In this document: positions 30,600-46,739 of the stretch, piece by piece
Position numbering within the stretch: the first letter of the stretch is position 1
Layout of the letters: each line of letters begins with the position of its first letter
NCBI GenBank assembly: GCA_021397835.1
Contig: JAJFZO010000882.1
Location: 1,674,001-1,738,000 of the forward strand
DNA from: Moringa oleifera
Taxonomy: Eukaryota; Streptophyta; Magnoliopsida; Brassicales; Moringaceae
Direction: 5' to 3'
Length of the DNA stretch: 64,000 nucleotides
The notes under the pieces: generated by a model
Databases searched by the model: none
The model's input: the letters and a program-made list of their open reading frames with translations, nothing else
What the model was told of the DNA's origin: nothing
Position numbers and translations under genes: made by a program

Positions 30600-31980
30600 A
30601 TAGAGCACCTAATTTGAAGGGTATTTCCGATATAGCTCCATAATTTTATGTCTAATAGGAATGATGCATTAGGAAAAAAAAATGAATATGTTTAAATTTA
30701 AAGTAAATGTTATATAAAATTTTATGTTTATTTAGTAATATTGAATAAATTTTTTGATGTTAAAAAAATTAAAATTATTTAATTTAAATTAAATCAAATT
30801 TTGTTAAAAAATTAGATGTATTTAAATTAAATTAAAAATTTTATATAATAAATTTGGATTTAAAATTTTTTATTGATATAAAAATATTTAAATTATCATC
30901 TTAAAAAAATATTCTTATAAACATTTAAATAAAAAATTTAAAAATTTATGAAAATATAAGTTGTGAATTCAAATTGTTTAAAATTGAATGATGGATTCAA
31001 AATATAATGTATAATTTATTCAAGTAATTTTTTAAATATTATAATAATAAAAATATTTCTAATTTTTTATTATTTGAGTTATCGTTAAATTTAAATTAAA
31101 TTGATAAATTAAAATTTGATTTATTATTTTTTAATATTAAAATTTATTTAATAATATATAATAAATATTAAAGTTTTATATAATATTTGCTTTTATATTT
31201 GTATTGTATTTAATTGATAAATTTTTATATAATGTGCAATTATGATAAAAAAAATTACATAAAATATTTATTTTAATTAATTTGAATGTGAAAATTGAAG
31301 AACATACTCTATTCATAAAAGTACTCATTAAAACTATTTTTTAATTTGATATAATTATATATATAGGTTAAGTTTCAAGTAGTAATTCAACCTCAAAGAG
31401 ATCTAATCTAACCCATCTTTTGTAGGAAAAAGACAATGACAAAGGTTTGGAAGAGGCTGTCCAAGTGACCAACATTGCCTAATATTAACACACTAAGTTA
31501 AGGAGATACAAGTTCAAACAATTTATTAAAAAAATATATTTGATAAAAGAAATGTAATTATTTTGATAAAATTAATATATTAAAATTTATTTATTTATTA
31601 ATATATTAAATTATTAAAAGTTTAGGGGAGAATTTTTATTCTTTTGCACTGGGCTACGCAGAAAGAAAGAAAATTCCGAGTAAGCTTCTCATAAGTTTTT
31701 TTTTTTTTTGCCCAACCATTAAATTATCTAAATATATAATAATTTAAAATCAAAGGTATGTTCAATTGTTTTAATAATTTTTTAAATAAAATTTCTTCAT
31801 CAATTTCTAACTAAACCAAAAAGATTTACTCATGTGAGGACCCTTACAATTTTTATTTTTTTTTAAATTTTTTTTAAGCATCACTTATACACAAAGCAAA
31901 TTTGTTTTGCTTAGAGGCTTTCCTTCTTTGTATTTTCTACCAACATGGGTATTTTCGTCTTTATGCTCAAAACTGGAGGT
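30600..31980. other. AT-rich intergenic block after the RLCK gene
   Basis: A/T-rich sequence between the kinase 3' UTR and the radical SAM gene, interrupted by a less biased stretch at about 31400-31510. No open frame, tRNA or terminal repeat was recognised. Confidence 0.6.
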
Positions 31981-32073
31981 TTTAGCCAAAGACCGAAAGC
32001 AAAACGGATGGAAGCTGAGGTTTATGTGTTTTTTGCTCGCGAGCAGAAGTGAGAGACAGACAGAGAGACAGAG

Positions 32074-35853
<3,780 letters not shown>

Positions 35854-36199
35854 TGCCAAAACCCAGATACTTGCTCCTGCATGCGGAGTTCTTCATATGC
35901 CATACTCTTCTGTCATTTCTTCCCTATCTGCAGGAAGGTTTCTGAAAATTACGCTGGATGACAAGGCTTGCAAGCATCTTTCGCCCTGGCAGTCCTGGAA
36001 TGCATGACTCTAAAGCTTTTATATTACTCTAATCCGGCTGCAGAGTCAAGTATACTGAGCAGGAAGAATTGGCACAAATGGTGGATATTGTTGTGTTGCA
36101 TTGGCAGCAAACTGGATCAATGGTGGCATGCAATGATACAAATGAAGTGTTCATACTATTGTCTAGCAAAATTCATTTAATACCAGCAGAAAAATTTCA

Positions 36200-37400
36200 T
36201 AATCACGGTATTAGGCTATCACTTAGTTAATTCGATGGATTGCGAGGCATTATTTGATAGTTTCTTTTGTAATCTATGAATTTATCATGGCCGAAAACAG
36301 CTTGTTGTATTGGGAACTCCGAACCAGTTTTCTGTATGCATATAGTGATGCGCCTTGCTGCTAATTCTAGCTTGACCAACTGATCGCTCCGAGGTGAGGG
36401 TCACTTTTAAGCAATGTTTTATAGCTTTGTCTACACTTTATCTAAGAGCCAGCAAGCCATGAGACTCACACTTAAAGTATGATCACAAATCCATTGTTTT
36501 ATAATCCCCAAAAAAAAAATTGTTTCTAAATAATATGGTTTTTTTATATGCAAGAAAAAAATGTATAAAATGCTTATTTGGTAAAAATTTTTAAATATAT
36601 AAAAATTTAATAAATAATTGATGAATTTTATTATATTTTCATTGTCTTTTTAAAAAGTTTTAAAAATTTGAATTTTTTCATTGTCTTTTAAAAAAGTTTT
36701 AAAAAATTTCAGATTATTGTGATTTCGCTCTAACACAGGAGATACGCTAAAAACAAATAAACTAATAATAGGTTATTTTTACAACTCTTGTTTTATACAA
36801 GTCTTAGTTTAATAAATTCGGTTTGCTCACAATTCAATTTGATAAGTTTTAACTTAACTTAAATTATTCATTTAAAATAAATCGAATTTTAATTTTTAAT
36901 TTTTATAAAAAATTAATTCATTGATAAATTTTATTCCTTAAATGAAGTATAATTATTTTTATTTAATTAATTAATAGCTAATATTTATTATTAAATATTT
37001 ATATAAACAATAATGATGTTATTATAAATGTAACTCAAATAATAAAATATATATTATATAATCTAGAGCAAACAGTGAACGTCTGACTCATGCAAAAGAT
37101 TTACTCCATGTATTAATAATTAAAAAATTAATATTGTATGTTCACTATTAACAGATGATTAAATCTAAATGATTTTATAAAATATACGTATAAAACAGAT
37201 TTTATGCTAAATATTATAGTTTCATGGAATGAAGTGATATCAATCCAGTAATCTCAATGTATTACCTTTTTTTAGTTAATATAAATTTATATTAAAATTA
37301 ATAAATAACATAAAATTAAATTAACTTATAAAATGATATGTATAATATTTTAAATTAATTCAAATAAAACTCAAGTAAGATCCGCATACTTGCGGGCTGG
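36200..37400. other. Intergenic spacer, AT-rich at 36520-37380
   Basis: Begins with the 3' UTR side of the radical SAM gene and becomes strongly A/T-rich. Composition changes abruptly to GC-richer promoter sequence of the SCL30-like gene at about 37385. No gene recognised. Confidence 0.6.
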
Positions 37401-37487
37401 TCCGATCCGTTACCGAAAATGCCAGGCGCCAGCAACTGTTTCAAAAACCCGGGCCGACCCGTCGAATTTTGGGGGTCCGTTTTCGGT

Positions 37488-37497
37488 CTATATAAAG
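37488..37497 (+). promoter_or_regulatory. TATA box of the SCL30-like gene
   Basis: CTATATAAAG follows a GC-rich segment containing GGGCC. It is followed by an ACGTC core (37504-37508). Transcription would start near 37525, leaving a 5' UTR exon ending at the donor CTCAG/GTGA (37575/37576) and a 5' UTR intron whose acceptor precedes 37899, four bases before the ATG. Confidence 0.6.
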
Positions 37498-37902
37498 TAC
37501 AACACGTCACAGTAAGATTTTCTTCAGATCTAAGTCTAGCTCATCTCTGTCTCCCTTAAAACTATTGTCGCTCAGGTGATCTAGTTAGTAGCTTTGCTTT
37601 TATTCTTATAATGTTTATTTGATAGAAAAAACCCTATTTTGTGGTTCTAAATTGCTGGAGAAAACAGAGAAATTTTCTCCTTTTAAGTGTGGTAGATGTT
37701 ATTGGATTGATAAAGTTTAATCGTTTCTTTAGGTGGAATGTATGTGAATATTTGCATAGGTTTACTAAATTGTAGTTATTCTTTTTCTTCTTTTTTTCCC
37801 CTTGACTTGTGATAAGTTTTCTATTTTCTTTTTTTCCTGGTAGAAAATTTGGGACCTTTTGGTTTTATTGAAATAAACTGAATTGAATTGGTTGGCAGTG
37901 TC

Positions 37903-40900
37903 ATGAGGAGGTACAGTCCACCATACTATAGTCCTCCTAGGAGAGGTTATGGTGGTCGAGGAAGGAGCCCTCCAAGAAGGGGATATGGTGGTGGTGGGTA
38001 TGAGAGACGAAAGTCTCAAAACCATGGAAGCCTTTTGGTTCGAAACATTCCTATGGATTGCAGGTATTTATATATATATTCTTTTGATTCTGTGGTGTTC
38101 TGTGAAAGATTGTCCTTTTGTTGTCTGCCTGTAAGAGAACCTGGTTCTTTCTTCCTCAATGGTCAAAATTTCTAATGCTGTTTGCAGACCTGAAGAATTG
38201 CGGATACCTTTTGAGAGATATGGGCTTGTTAGGGATGTCTATATTCCTAAGGACTATTACACAGGGTGAGTTTTTTCCCTTTCAGGTTTTTGGTTAATAC
38301 TGTCTTTTTATCTTGCTTTGGTTTGTCTTAACTTTGTCATTCATGTTTTCCATTTTTTGAGGGTGCAACATCTGATGCTGCAGTTAATTGATTTTTACAA
38401 TCTAATGGTGAGAAAATTTTAGTGTACTTGTTGGCATTGTGGTGTATATTAGAAGCCTAATGTTTTTGTAGAATGAAACTCACCTCAGTTGAATGTGGAA
38501 TGTAAAGATACTTAACCTATGAGCTTAGTCAGCCACTTTTCATTCTTGGTTTGAATCAAAGCGTGTTAGCTTGAGCAATTTGACACCTTAGTTTACCCAA
38601 TCTAAATGAGTGCCACTGCGATACTGTATTTTTTAACTTTGTTAATGGTAAGGTCTTATGCTAATCATCAACCTATAATTTGGTTGTTTTATGAGTAAAC
38701 TTATGAAGGTCCTACCACAATTCAAGTTGTCCTTGTTCATACACTAAGTAGAGTGAACTCTGAGCAGCCTAAGCTCTGACATCACTGCAAGCTGTACATC
38801 TCTTTTACTTATGAGTGACTAAGCTTCTTTACTAAATGAGCGCCAACAGTTAGAAACAGGTCACATTATATGGTAAGGCATCTATGCTTGCTTTCAAATA
38901 AGTCATGTCATAATTTGGGTCAAAGTGCTGGCTTGTGAGAAAGAATATTGGGAATGATGAAATTCTTTATATTTCTTGTACTAGATTTGCTATATGCTGC
39001 TTGCTTTTTGTTACTTTTATCTTAGTTTCTCAGTTATAGTTTTTGAAGTGGGGATGAAAAAGCTGTCAGTTGAATTACTTATAAAATTTGTGTAAAGGTG
39101 TTTACTTTTTTATTTTCGTAGTTGAATTAAATTTTGAGCTGGTTTGTCAGGGGGTATGTTGGTTTGAAGTTAAAACAAGACCAAGCCCCACATTTGATGA
39201 AGGCCTACTGTTTTCATTGCCTAACATATTGGTCACAAGGATGTTAAGAGTAATGTTCAAATGAAGAATGTTCCCTTATGGAGAGATACTATATAATTAC
39301 ACACAATCTATAGAAGTTTGATGAGGAAGAAGATTGATTCTTGTCCAATTGAAGACTACTTGAGAAGAGTTTAAGTTTGGGGATCAAGTGCTACTTATTT
39401 TTACAAGCATGTGAAGAATTTTGAAGTGACTTGCCTCTTTTCAAGTTGGCTATACTTGACTGTAAAAGAAAGGTCAGCTACTAAGCCTGCTTTATGTAAA
39501 TTCACTGTCCACGTTTGTGGAAGTCCTCTGGAGCTGATGTTTAGAATAGTAAAGAAAGGTTCACTAATGACATTGTGAGAGTAACGTGGTATGCTAATTT
39601 TGTCAAACCTTTATCCAAGGGTGTTTTGTGTTGGTTTTACTTTTGTTACATTTTCGGAATGAGGATTTTTCTGCTTCTTTATCCAGGCAACCTCGAGGAT
39701 TTGCATTTGTGCAGTTTGTGGATCCTTATGAAGCCACTGAAGCTCAGCGTAGCATGAATGGGAGAACATTTGCTGGGAGGGAGATTTCTGTTGTTCTTGC
39801 TGCAGAATCAAGGAAAAGGCCCGAGGAGATGCGGGCAAGAGCTAGGGTTAGGTAATTCATTAGTTTCTTTTGTATGCTTACTCCTTTGGTAATTTCTTAT
39901 TCCCAGAACATCGGTAAGATATTGGTTTCATTTGTTGTAAATCATGCAGGGGACCATCAAGCTATGGAGGACGCCCATCATCTTATTACGGTATGCTGTT
40001 GCTGAAATATTTGAATTTTCTTTGCAGATCCTTGGTCTACCTGCTGTGTTCTGTGTAATGTTCAGTACTCATGTTTTGGCCTGCTTCTGAAGTTCGGCTC
40101 ATCTCTTCTCCAAGCAGTTCAAACATTATTCTTCCTGCCTGTAGAAAAGCTTTAGGTGCTGAGCATCTAGTTTCATACCCTGATTGTTAGATTTATATGA
40201 TCAAGCCTATGATTTGAATCACTAGCATTAGGCCATCCCCTCAAGTATGCTTCTGTTGTGGGTTGACCAAGCTCAAGTCGCCTACTTTTTCTTCTGTTGT
40301 TTTGCATGGTGAACCGCGTGCTGCATCAACATTTTTGAGGTTATGGTCTGAAAAGTATTGTGACCAGACATCTCTTCATGATGCACCAAATTTTCCCATG
40401 TTTTAGATCTTTAGGGTTTCAAGCTCTTCAGATCTTAGGTTGTCATGTCAATCAACATCATCAACAATATTATGTGCTGCAGTTTTAACAGTATGATGGT
40501 TGTCCTGAGTCATAAATTCAGCTGTCTGGTGTTGAGCAATGCCTCCAATCTAGTTGTTGGACCTAGGTTTTATTTCTCTTGGCTTTTAAACTTCACTTTC
40601 TTGACTATACTGCAATTTTCATTCTTTAACACAGTTGTTTTTCCAGAAAGTGATATTTGTTATTATTTATTGGAATCTGTATAAATTTGGGCATGTGACT
40701 TTTCACTAAGATATCAATCATCTTTTCTTTTGTATCAGGACGTTCTCGGTCTCGTTCAATATCCCGTTCGCATTCTCCTCGCCGTCCTTCAGGTTCCAAA
40801 AGTCGATATCGCTCAAGGTAAGTTTGTCAGTGTTGCGAACTGCTTTCATCTCCTGTTCCCCCAACAGCTGAAAACAATTTTGTTCATCACACTATTAGGT

Positions 40901-41368
40901 CCTACTCTCCTGCCCCAAGACGAAGGGATGACTACTCTGTTTCCCCAGCCAGGAGGTATGCAGACTACCCTGTGTCACCAAGAGGTGCTCCACGAGAGCG
41001 AGATGGTGATTATGACAACAGACCATATTCTCCTGGTTATGACAATGCTGTGGATCAAAACCGTAATGAAAATGGTTATGGCGAGTGAGTGCAAGTCTCT
41101 GTCTATCCTTTCTACTTTATTGCTATACTGTGTAGTGCAAGACATATCATTTCCATCAGGGAACAATGAAGTTAGTCCATTTACTCTTTCACACACAGAT
41201 TAATTTCCTTTTCCATTGATTGGTTATGCTCATTTCAAATGTAGGAAATCTGCTTATGATCCTGAGGAAAGACGAGCTCGTTGGAGGTCACCACCTGGTA
41301 GAGTATCAAGGTCACCCTCTGGATCAAGGTCTAGGTCAGCTGACTTATCACCCAGACGAAGCAGATAA
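37903..41368 (+). CDS. SCL30: SR splicing factor, SCL30/SCL33 type
   Basis: Coding exons: 37903-38063, 38188-38265, 39687-39851, 39950-39990, 40739-40817, 40899-41084 and 41245-41368, preceded by a 5' UTR intron. They give 277 residues. The N-terminal extension is rich in Arg, Gly, Tyr, Ser and Pro (RRGYGGRGRSPPRRGYGG), typical of plant SCL proteins. One RRM spans about residues 43-121 with RNP2 LLVRNI (44-49) and RNP1 RGFAFVQF (83-90). The C terminus is an RS domain (RSRSRSISRSHSPRR, SRSPSGSRSRS). SCL proteins act in the nucleus in splice-site selection. All junctions are GT-AG and in frame. The 1.42-kb intron at 38266-39686 interrupts the RRM just before RNP1. The Arabidopsis relative SCL33 autoregulates splicing of its long intron through GAAG repeats, and this intron has a GAAG-rich block (see separate entry). 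Exact paralogue (SCL30, SCL30a or SCL33) is not settled. Confidence 0.93.
39122..39472 (+). promoter_or_regulatory. Candidate regulated (poison) exon in SCL30-like RRM intron
   Basis: Inside the 1.42-kb intron, a strong pyrimidine tract and acceptor (tttttattttcgtag, AG at 39120-39121) and a downstream donor (AAAG/GTCAGC at 39472/39473) frame a segment that holds most of a GAAG cluster, with copies near 39262, 39314, 39327, 39351, 39364, 39414 and 39424. Inclusion would bring stop codons into the reading frame. The exon borders are inferred; other pairings of the same sites are possible. Confidence 0.35.
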
Positions 41369-41799
41369 ACAAGGCAAACAAAGGTGGAAAAAAGTCCAAT
41401 GTATTAGGAAACTTTTAGGTGATCAAGCAAGTTGTCATGTTGTTTCCAACCAGTTGCATGCATCTTGCCAATGGTGGGAGTTTGCAGGCTTTGGCTTTTG
41501 GCTTTTGGCTTTTGTGGGGTCATCTGGCGAAAACCATATATTATATCTTTGTGAGTCTACTGTTTGTTTTGTCTTGGACCGATCCAGTGAATATTTAGAG
41601 TTTCAGGTCTCAGTTTCTATCATTAACATGCTTCTTATAATTCAGTTCTTGCCCTGGTTAAGATGAGCTGAGGGTGTAATCCGGCAGCAGTTGTTTCTTT
41701 TACTGTCCGGCCTGCCTGCTGACTCAATTGTCTTCCACCACATTGTTTAGATAATTTGGTCAAAATTGTCATGCTCCATCTCTTGGCAGAACTGTGCAT

Positions 41800-43180
41800 G
41801 TTTAGCATGTGAGTTTATTCATAGAATTAGATGGTCAGATTCAGATTTTCCATATGGCTTACCTAGATAATTAAGCCTTGATTTAGAAACAAATCTATGT
41901 TGATTCTAAAATGACTTCCATTATTGGGTAATTTTAGAGGATTATAATTTTTAAGAAAAAAAAGTAGTTTTACTTGGGAGTGGTCTTAGTTCGGTTTAAA
42001 TATATAATTTTTAAAATTTGAATTAAATCGAAATTGTTTGAGGTTTCGATTTAAAATATGGTTTATATAAATTTTAAATCAAAATTAAGATTTTAAGTTA
42101 TAATTAAAATAACTTTAGATATGATTTATATTGATTTAATTTTTAATTAAATTAATTAAAAAATATATAAAATAATTTAATTTGAAAATATATTTTTAAT
42201 AAAAATATAATATTATATTTTTATTAATAAAATTTATTAAAAAATTTTAATTTAATTATAAAATACTTTTATAAAAAAATAATTACTTTGAATTAATTTT
42301 TAATTGAATTTAAATTTGAACTGAACATCGATCAAACTTAAATCAAATCTCAACTTGAACCATTTATAAATCGAAACTTGAATTATTTTTAAATAAAATT
42401 TTAACTGAAATTAAAATGTTACGGTTCAATTTTCAATTTATTTTAACCATAAACTTTAAATTAAAGATTTAAAATCAAAATCAAATTAAAATTAAATTAT
42501 GATCACTCTTAGTTTTACTTCATTATCTTATTTTCAATATATAAACAGTGCATCAGATGTTAGCAAAAGATTAATATTTAAAATCAAATTGATCAAGCAT
42601 AGTGATTTAAACAAATATCTCAGTATCATTTTAAACTTGTAAAATAAACCTTATATTATAGAATTAATTCTTGTACTTCATGTTAATAGGAAGCCGTCTA
42701 ATTAGATTGAGTACACCCTTGTGTTACAAATTGTGTTATAAAATGCAGCCGCCTAATTGCGTGATCAACTACAATCATCTACTAAATAATTTTTCATGAG
42801 ATTCATGCTTGGTTGGTTTAATTTACTAAACAAACTCAGGAGTTTGGACCAACCCACCAGCCTTGAGTCTGTCCCATTGTTCATTATCATATCCTATTAA
42901 AGCATTCTATCAAGACAGAAAGTCTGGCCGGCTCAGTTTCTTAAATAAATGTGAGAGTTTTGTCTGCACGTGTGTGAATCTCAATGACAAGTGGGACATG
43001 CAGTTTCCATGAAATTGAGTTTAAAAACCCACACGTTTACAATGAACATCGGGTGCTGAGGGCCTAGTCTTGGTTGATATCTAAACGGAGTTGAACTTGA
43101 TGACTTGGTTTTGCAGTTGGTTAGGTTGATTCTTGAATCTTGAGCAGCCGTGGCTGTATCAATTTGCCATATGCTTCTTT
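41800..43180. other. Intergenic spacer, AT-rich at 41940-42530
   Basis: Separates the SCL30-like 3' UTR (to about 41790, with a ggcttttggctttt repeat near 41490) from the C2 gene promoter. The AT-rich part contains repeated aaatcgaaatttgaatt-like motifs, suggesting degraded repeat DNA. No gene recognised. Confidence 0.55.
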
Positions 43181-43184
43181 CTTC

Positions 43185-43194
43185 TATATAATAA
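43185..43194 (+). promoter_or_regulatory. TATA box of the C2-domain gene
   Basis: TATATAATAA lies about 105 bases upstream of the ATG. The intervening leader (about 43220-43298) is a GA-rich tract, common in plant 5' UTRs. Confidence 0.5.
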
Positions 43195-43298
43195 ATGCCG
43201 AAGCTGCACATAGGACAAGCGTTGGGAAGAGTCTCACAGAGGAGGAAGAGAGAGACAGAGACAGAGAGAGAAAGAGAAACAGAGAGAGAGAGAGAGAT

Positions 43299-45621
43299 AT
43301 GGCTACTGGGATAATGGAGGTGTTGCTGGTGAGCGCCAAAGGCCTCAAAGACACTGATTTTCTCGGTATGGCCTCTGCACATACACCGATATGTCTATAC
43401 ACGCCATTCTATGCATTCTTCTCTTGGTCTGGTATGTGCATATGGAGAAATGTGGCTCCACTGGCCGTTTTCTAGTGCTACCTTTTGTCCCCATATCATA
43501 TCATTCATGCTTGAAGATCATGGAGTGTTCCAAACTTAGTTATGTAAATTGTTCTATAATCTCTTAGTTTCATGAGAATTTTTGGGTTACTTTTGGCTTG
43601 ATTTTCTCATTCTTTCTTTCTGCTCATAGAAATGCCAGAACTTTTTGCATCTTTAGAACTTAAAAATTCTATTCTATCACTGGGGATGGCATGCTATTAC
43701 TTGATTGATGTTTTGTCCTTTATGGGTTACTCCATTTTTCTTCTTATCTTCTTGCTGTTTTCTAGGGCTACCTTTTGTTCCCCATATCATATCATTCATG
43801 CTTGAAGATCATGCAGTATTCCAAACTTAGTTATGTAAATTGTTCTATTATCTCTTAGTTTCATGAGAATTTTTGGGTTACTTTTGGCTTGATTTTCTTG
43901 TTCTTTCTTTCTACTCATGGAAATGCCAGAGACTTTTTCATCTTTAGAACTTAAAAATTCTATTCTATCACTGGGGATGGCATGCTAATACTTGATTAAC
44001 GTTTTTTCCTTATTTCATTTTTCTTCTTATCTTCTTGTTTCTCTGCCACATTCTTGTTTCATTGTCTGACTGACCTAGACCTTAATCTCCTTCTAAATTT
44101 AGATGATTCTACCTAATGTCATCATCTTCCATCCTTTGCAACATGGGTCTTTCACTTAGTTTGTTGGATCACCTGAATGGATCCTAAAATTCTATTCCAA
44201 ACCATTGTTTCACTTTCTCCCCAAATTTATGACTGAAATGCACCTAATTTTCTTCCCCACCAAGGGATCAAATCTTATTTGTTTATTTTTTATAGGAACT
44301 CTAAGTCAAATTACAGATGTTAATGGATAATAGTTCCCATCATCTGTTTTTGCATTTTTGTGGGTCTTCTCTATTTTCCCTGATCTTTCTTGTTTCCTTT
44401 TGGATTATGACTGTAGGCCGTATTGATCCTTATGTTCTGATTCAATATAAAGGCCAAGAGCAAAAAAGCAGCGTAGCACGAGGTTAGCTGCTTTGTGTTC
44501 TTAGATTTCATTTGATGACTTTCTCTTATTCTAGTCTCAAGAAAAAGAATTCATTATTCTTCAATGTATGATATAATTCAGTCTTCGATTACTTATGTTC
44601 GACTATATCAATGTACAGGTAAGGGTAGGAACCCAGAGTGGAACGAGAAGTTCAGGTTCAAGGCAGAGTATCCAGGGTCAGGCAGTGACTACAAGCTCAT
44701 CCTCAGAATCATGGATAAGGACACCCTCTCTGCTGATGACTTCATCGGACAAGCTGAGTAAGGGCATTTTTATTTTTATCGCAACCCAGTAGTCCACAAA
44801 ACATAAAAAAAATGCCTAGTTTTTGGCATCAAAAAAGTAGATCCTGGTTGATTAACTTGATGTAGCACTGCAAGTACTTAAGATCATTGTTGAAAGATTT
44901 CTAAGCAAATATGCATGAAAAGGAAGATGGCAGCCCAATGGAAGATACCCAGATGCATTTGAGGATTCTGATCATATAGGAAATAATATAATTTTGAAGT
45001 TGTTTGCATGAATTGTTACTACTTCAAAGAGAAGAGAACATGATTCATTTACTGGTATGAAGATATGCTTAAATTTAGATTATAGGAAAGGTAAAATCTT
45101 TAATCAAAACACCTAGCAAAGTGATAGATTTCATTTTTAGAACCTAAACTGTAACCTGTTTGAAGAAAAAAGAGCATGAATTGGAACTGAAAACTAAGAT
45201 TGATTGTTAAATCTCATCTGGGTATACATTGTTTCGGTTCATAGGATCTTTGTGGAGGATCTGTTGGCTCTAGGAGTGGAGAATGGAACTGCTGAACTGC
45301 ATCCTCAGAAGTACAGAGTAGTTCTTGCAGACCAAAGCTATCAAGGAGAGATCCAAGTTGGTGTCACTTTCACTATATCGGTACTTAACTTTCTTCTATG
45401 TGCTCTCACGACACAAAAACTTATGTTTCCTTTGCTTGTGTTGATAATAAAAGCTGCAGTTGCTCTTGCGGACGAAACATTGAAGGAATTAAAACCGAAT
45501 GAATCATGACATTGTTGTTCCTTTGTCTTAAATACAGCTTCTTCTTTGTTGGGTTTTATAGGTAGAAGACAAGGGAGATGGACATGAGATTGGAGGTTGG
45601 AAGGAAAGCCGCTGGTTTTAG
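43299..45621 (+). CDS. Small C2-domain protein (elicitor-responsive protein 3-like)
   Basis: Five exons: 43299-43365, 44417-44482, 44619-44757, 45245-45380 and 45562-45621. They give 155 residues, all junctions in frame and GT-AG. It is a single C2 domain with almost no additional sequence. The start is MATGIMEVLLVSAKGLKDTD. The calcium-loop aspartates are visible in KDTDFLGRIDPYV and in MDKDTLSADDFIG, so calcium-dependent phospholipid binding is likely. GRNPEWNEKFRF is the conserved central strand-loop. The C terminus is GGWKESRWF. Related plant proteins (rice ERG1/FIERG, cucurbit 16-kDa phloem proteins) move to membranes after elicitor treatment or bind RNA in phloem. A role for this copy is inferred from that family only. 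Intron 1 (about 1.05 kb) contains a 290-base tandem duplication. Confidence 0.93.
43468..44045. repeat. About 290-bp tandem duplication in C2-gene intron 1
   Basis: Two copies start at about 43468 and 43758 (tttctag.gctacctttt) and remain highly similar through catcattcatgcttgaag, tcatgagaatttttgggtta and cactggggatggcatgcta, ending in ttcttcttatcttcttg. Differences are single substitutions and small indels. The period is 290 bases. The acceptor of exon 2 lies about 370 bases downstream, so splicing signals are unaffected. Confidence 0.93.
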
Positions 45622-45849
45622 TCCATAATGAAGAATCTCAATTTACTTAGGTGGCAACGTGCGATATGTTTTTTTTTATTATTTTGGGTTGTAAAAATGA
45701 TTAAAACTTGTAGCTTTTGGCTCTTAGTGAATTGGGAGATTCCTTATTTTGTGTTAATCATGATTCATGTGGGATTGACTTGTTCCATGTGGCTTGTAGA
45801 ATTCGTGACGCAATGTAATTGCTAACCACTTTTCTTAATTACGATTATA

Positions 45850-46540
45850 ATATGCAAATTTCTAATCTTTAGTCAACAATGTTTCCATTTCTCGATTGAA
45901 TTCCTCAAATCCCACCATTTCTTCTCTTTTTCTTGTGGGCAATCTCTTCTTTTCCTTGTAACTCTTTTGGTGGCATACCAATTTTATGATTGGAACATCG
46001 AACATTTTTCGCCGTCACTAATCCAAGATTAGAGAATTAATGTTCTCACCCACCCTATTGTACTTTCTGACTAATTCCTGCATCTAATGGGGATCATGGT
46101 GACACGTCTGCATGATTTTTTTTCCTTAAATAATTCAATCAAATCATTTTCGCAATCATTTAATTATATTTAAAAAGTAAAATCTTTAAATAATTCAACC
46201 CAATTATTTTGGTGTTGATTTAAATATGAGATTAAAAAAGTAAGAGGGATACAAACATGGAAGATATAGATCAATTGACGGTACAAGTGGATATATTTTT
46301 TAGGAGTTTAAAGTGTTGAATGGTTGAATATAGTAAATGAAGGAATTCGTCCATCTCAAGGTATAATTAATAGTCATTAATGGTCGGCTTCATTGGAACC
46401 CTTTCGGGGTATGCGTTGCGAACATTTTCATTTTCAGCGTCTTATCTTCTTTAGAGAAGCGAAACTCGAACGGATTGGGGGACGGACCAACTACATAACT
46501 TTTTATTTTTAGATATTTAGATTCAATTAGCAACAACATG
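45850..46540. other. Intergenic sequence between C2 gene and tRNA-Lys
   Basis: Moderately AT-rich, without an open frame or recognisable element. The last ten bases before the tRNA contain CAACAACA, the CAA-type start motif common upstream of plant tRNA genes. Confidence 0.5.
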
Positions 46541-46543
46541 TAA

Positions 46544-46616
46544 GCCGTCTTAGCTCAGCCGGTAGAGCGCATGGCTTTTAACCATGTGGTCGTGGGTTCG
46601 ATTCCCACAGACGGCG
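46544..46616 (+). tRNA. tRNA-Lys (anticodon UUU)
   Basis: A 73-base cloverleaf without intron. The acceptor stem GCCGTCT pairs with AGACGGC (46609-46615), discriminator G. The anticodon stem CATGG/CCATG encloses the loop CTTTTAA, giving anticodon TTT. The A-box TAGCTCAGCCGG and B-box GGTTCGATTCC are intact. CAACAACA lies just upstream and a TTTT terminator follows directly (46617-46620), so it should be transcribed by Pol III. It decodes AAA (and AAG by wobble). A truncated copy lies about 70 bases downstream. Confidence 0.96.
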
Positions 46617-46684
46617 TTTTCAGCCTGTTTTGGTGTTTTAACTTATTAAATTAAGTTATAAAGTTAATTAAACGCACAGCATCG

Positions 46685-46733
46685 GCGCATGGCTTTTAAC
46701 CATGTGGCCTTGGTTTGATCCCCACAGACGGCG
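46685..46733 (+). pseudogene. Truncated tRNA-Lys pseudogene
   Basis: A segment of 23 bases covering the whole anticodon arm is identical to the adjacent tRNA-Lys. After a diverged T arm (B-box degraded to ggtttgatccc), the 3' acceptor strand cacagacggcg is again identical. The 5' acceptor strand and D arm, including the A-box, are missing, so it cannot fold or be transcribed as a tRNA. It is a local partial duplication of the gene at 46544. Confidence 0.85.
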
Positions 46734-46739
46734 CGCTGA

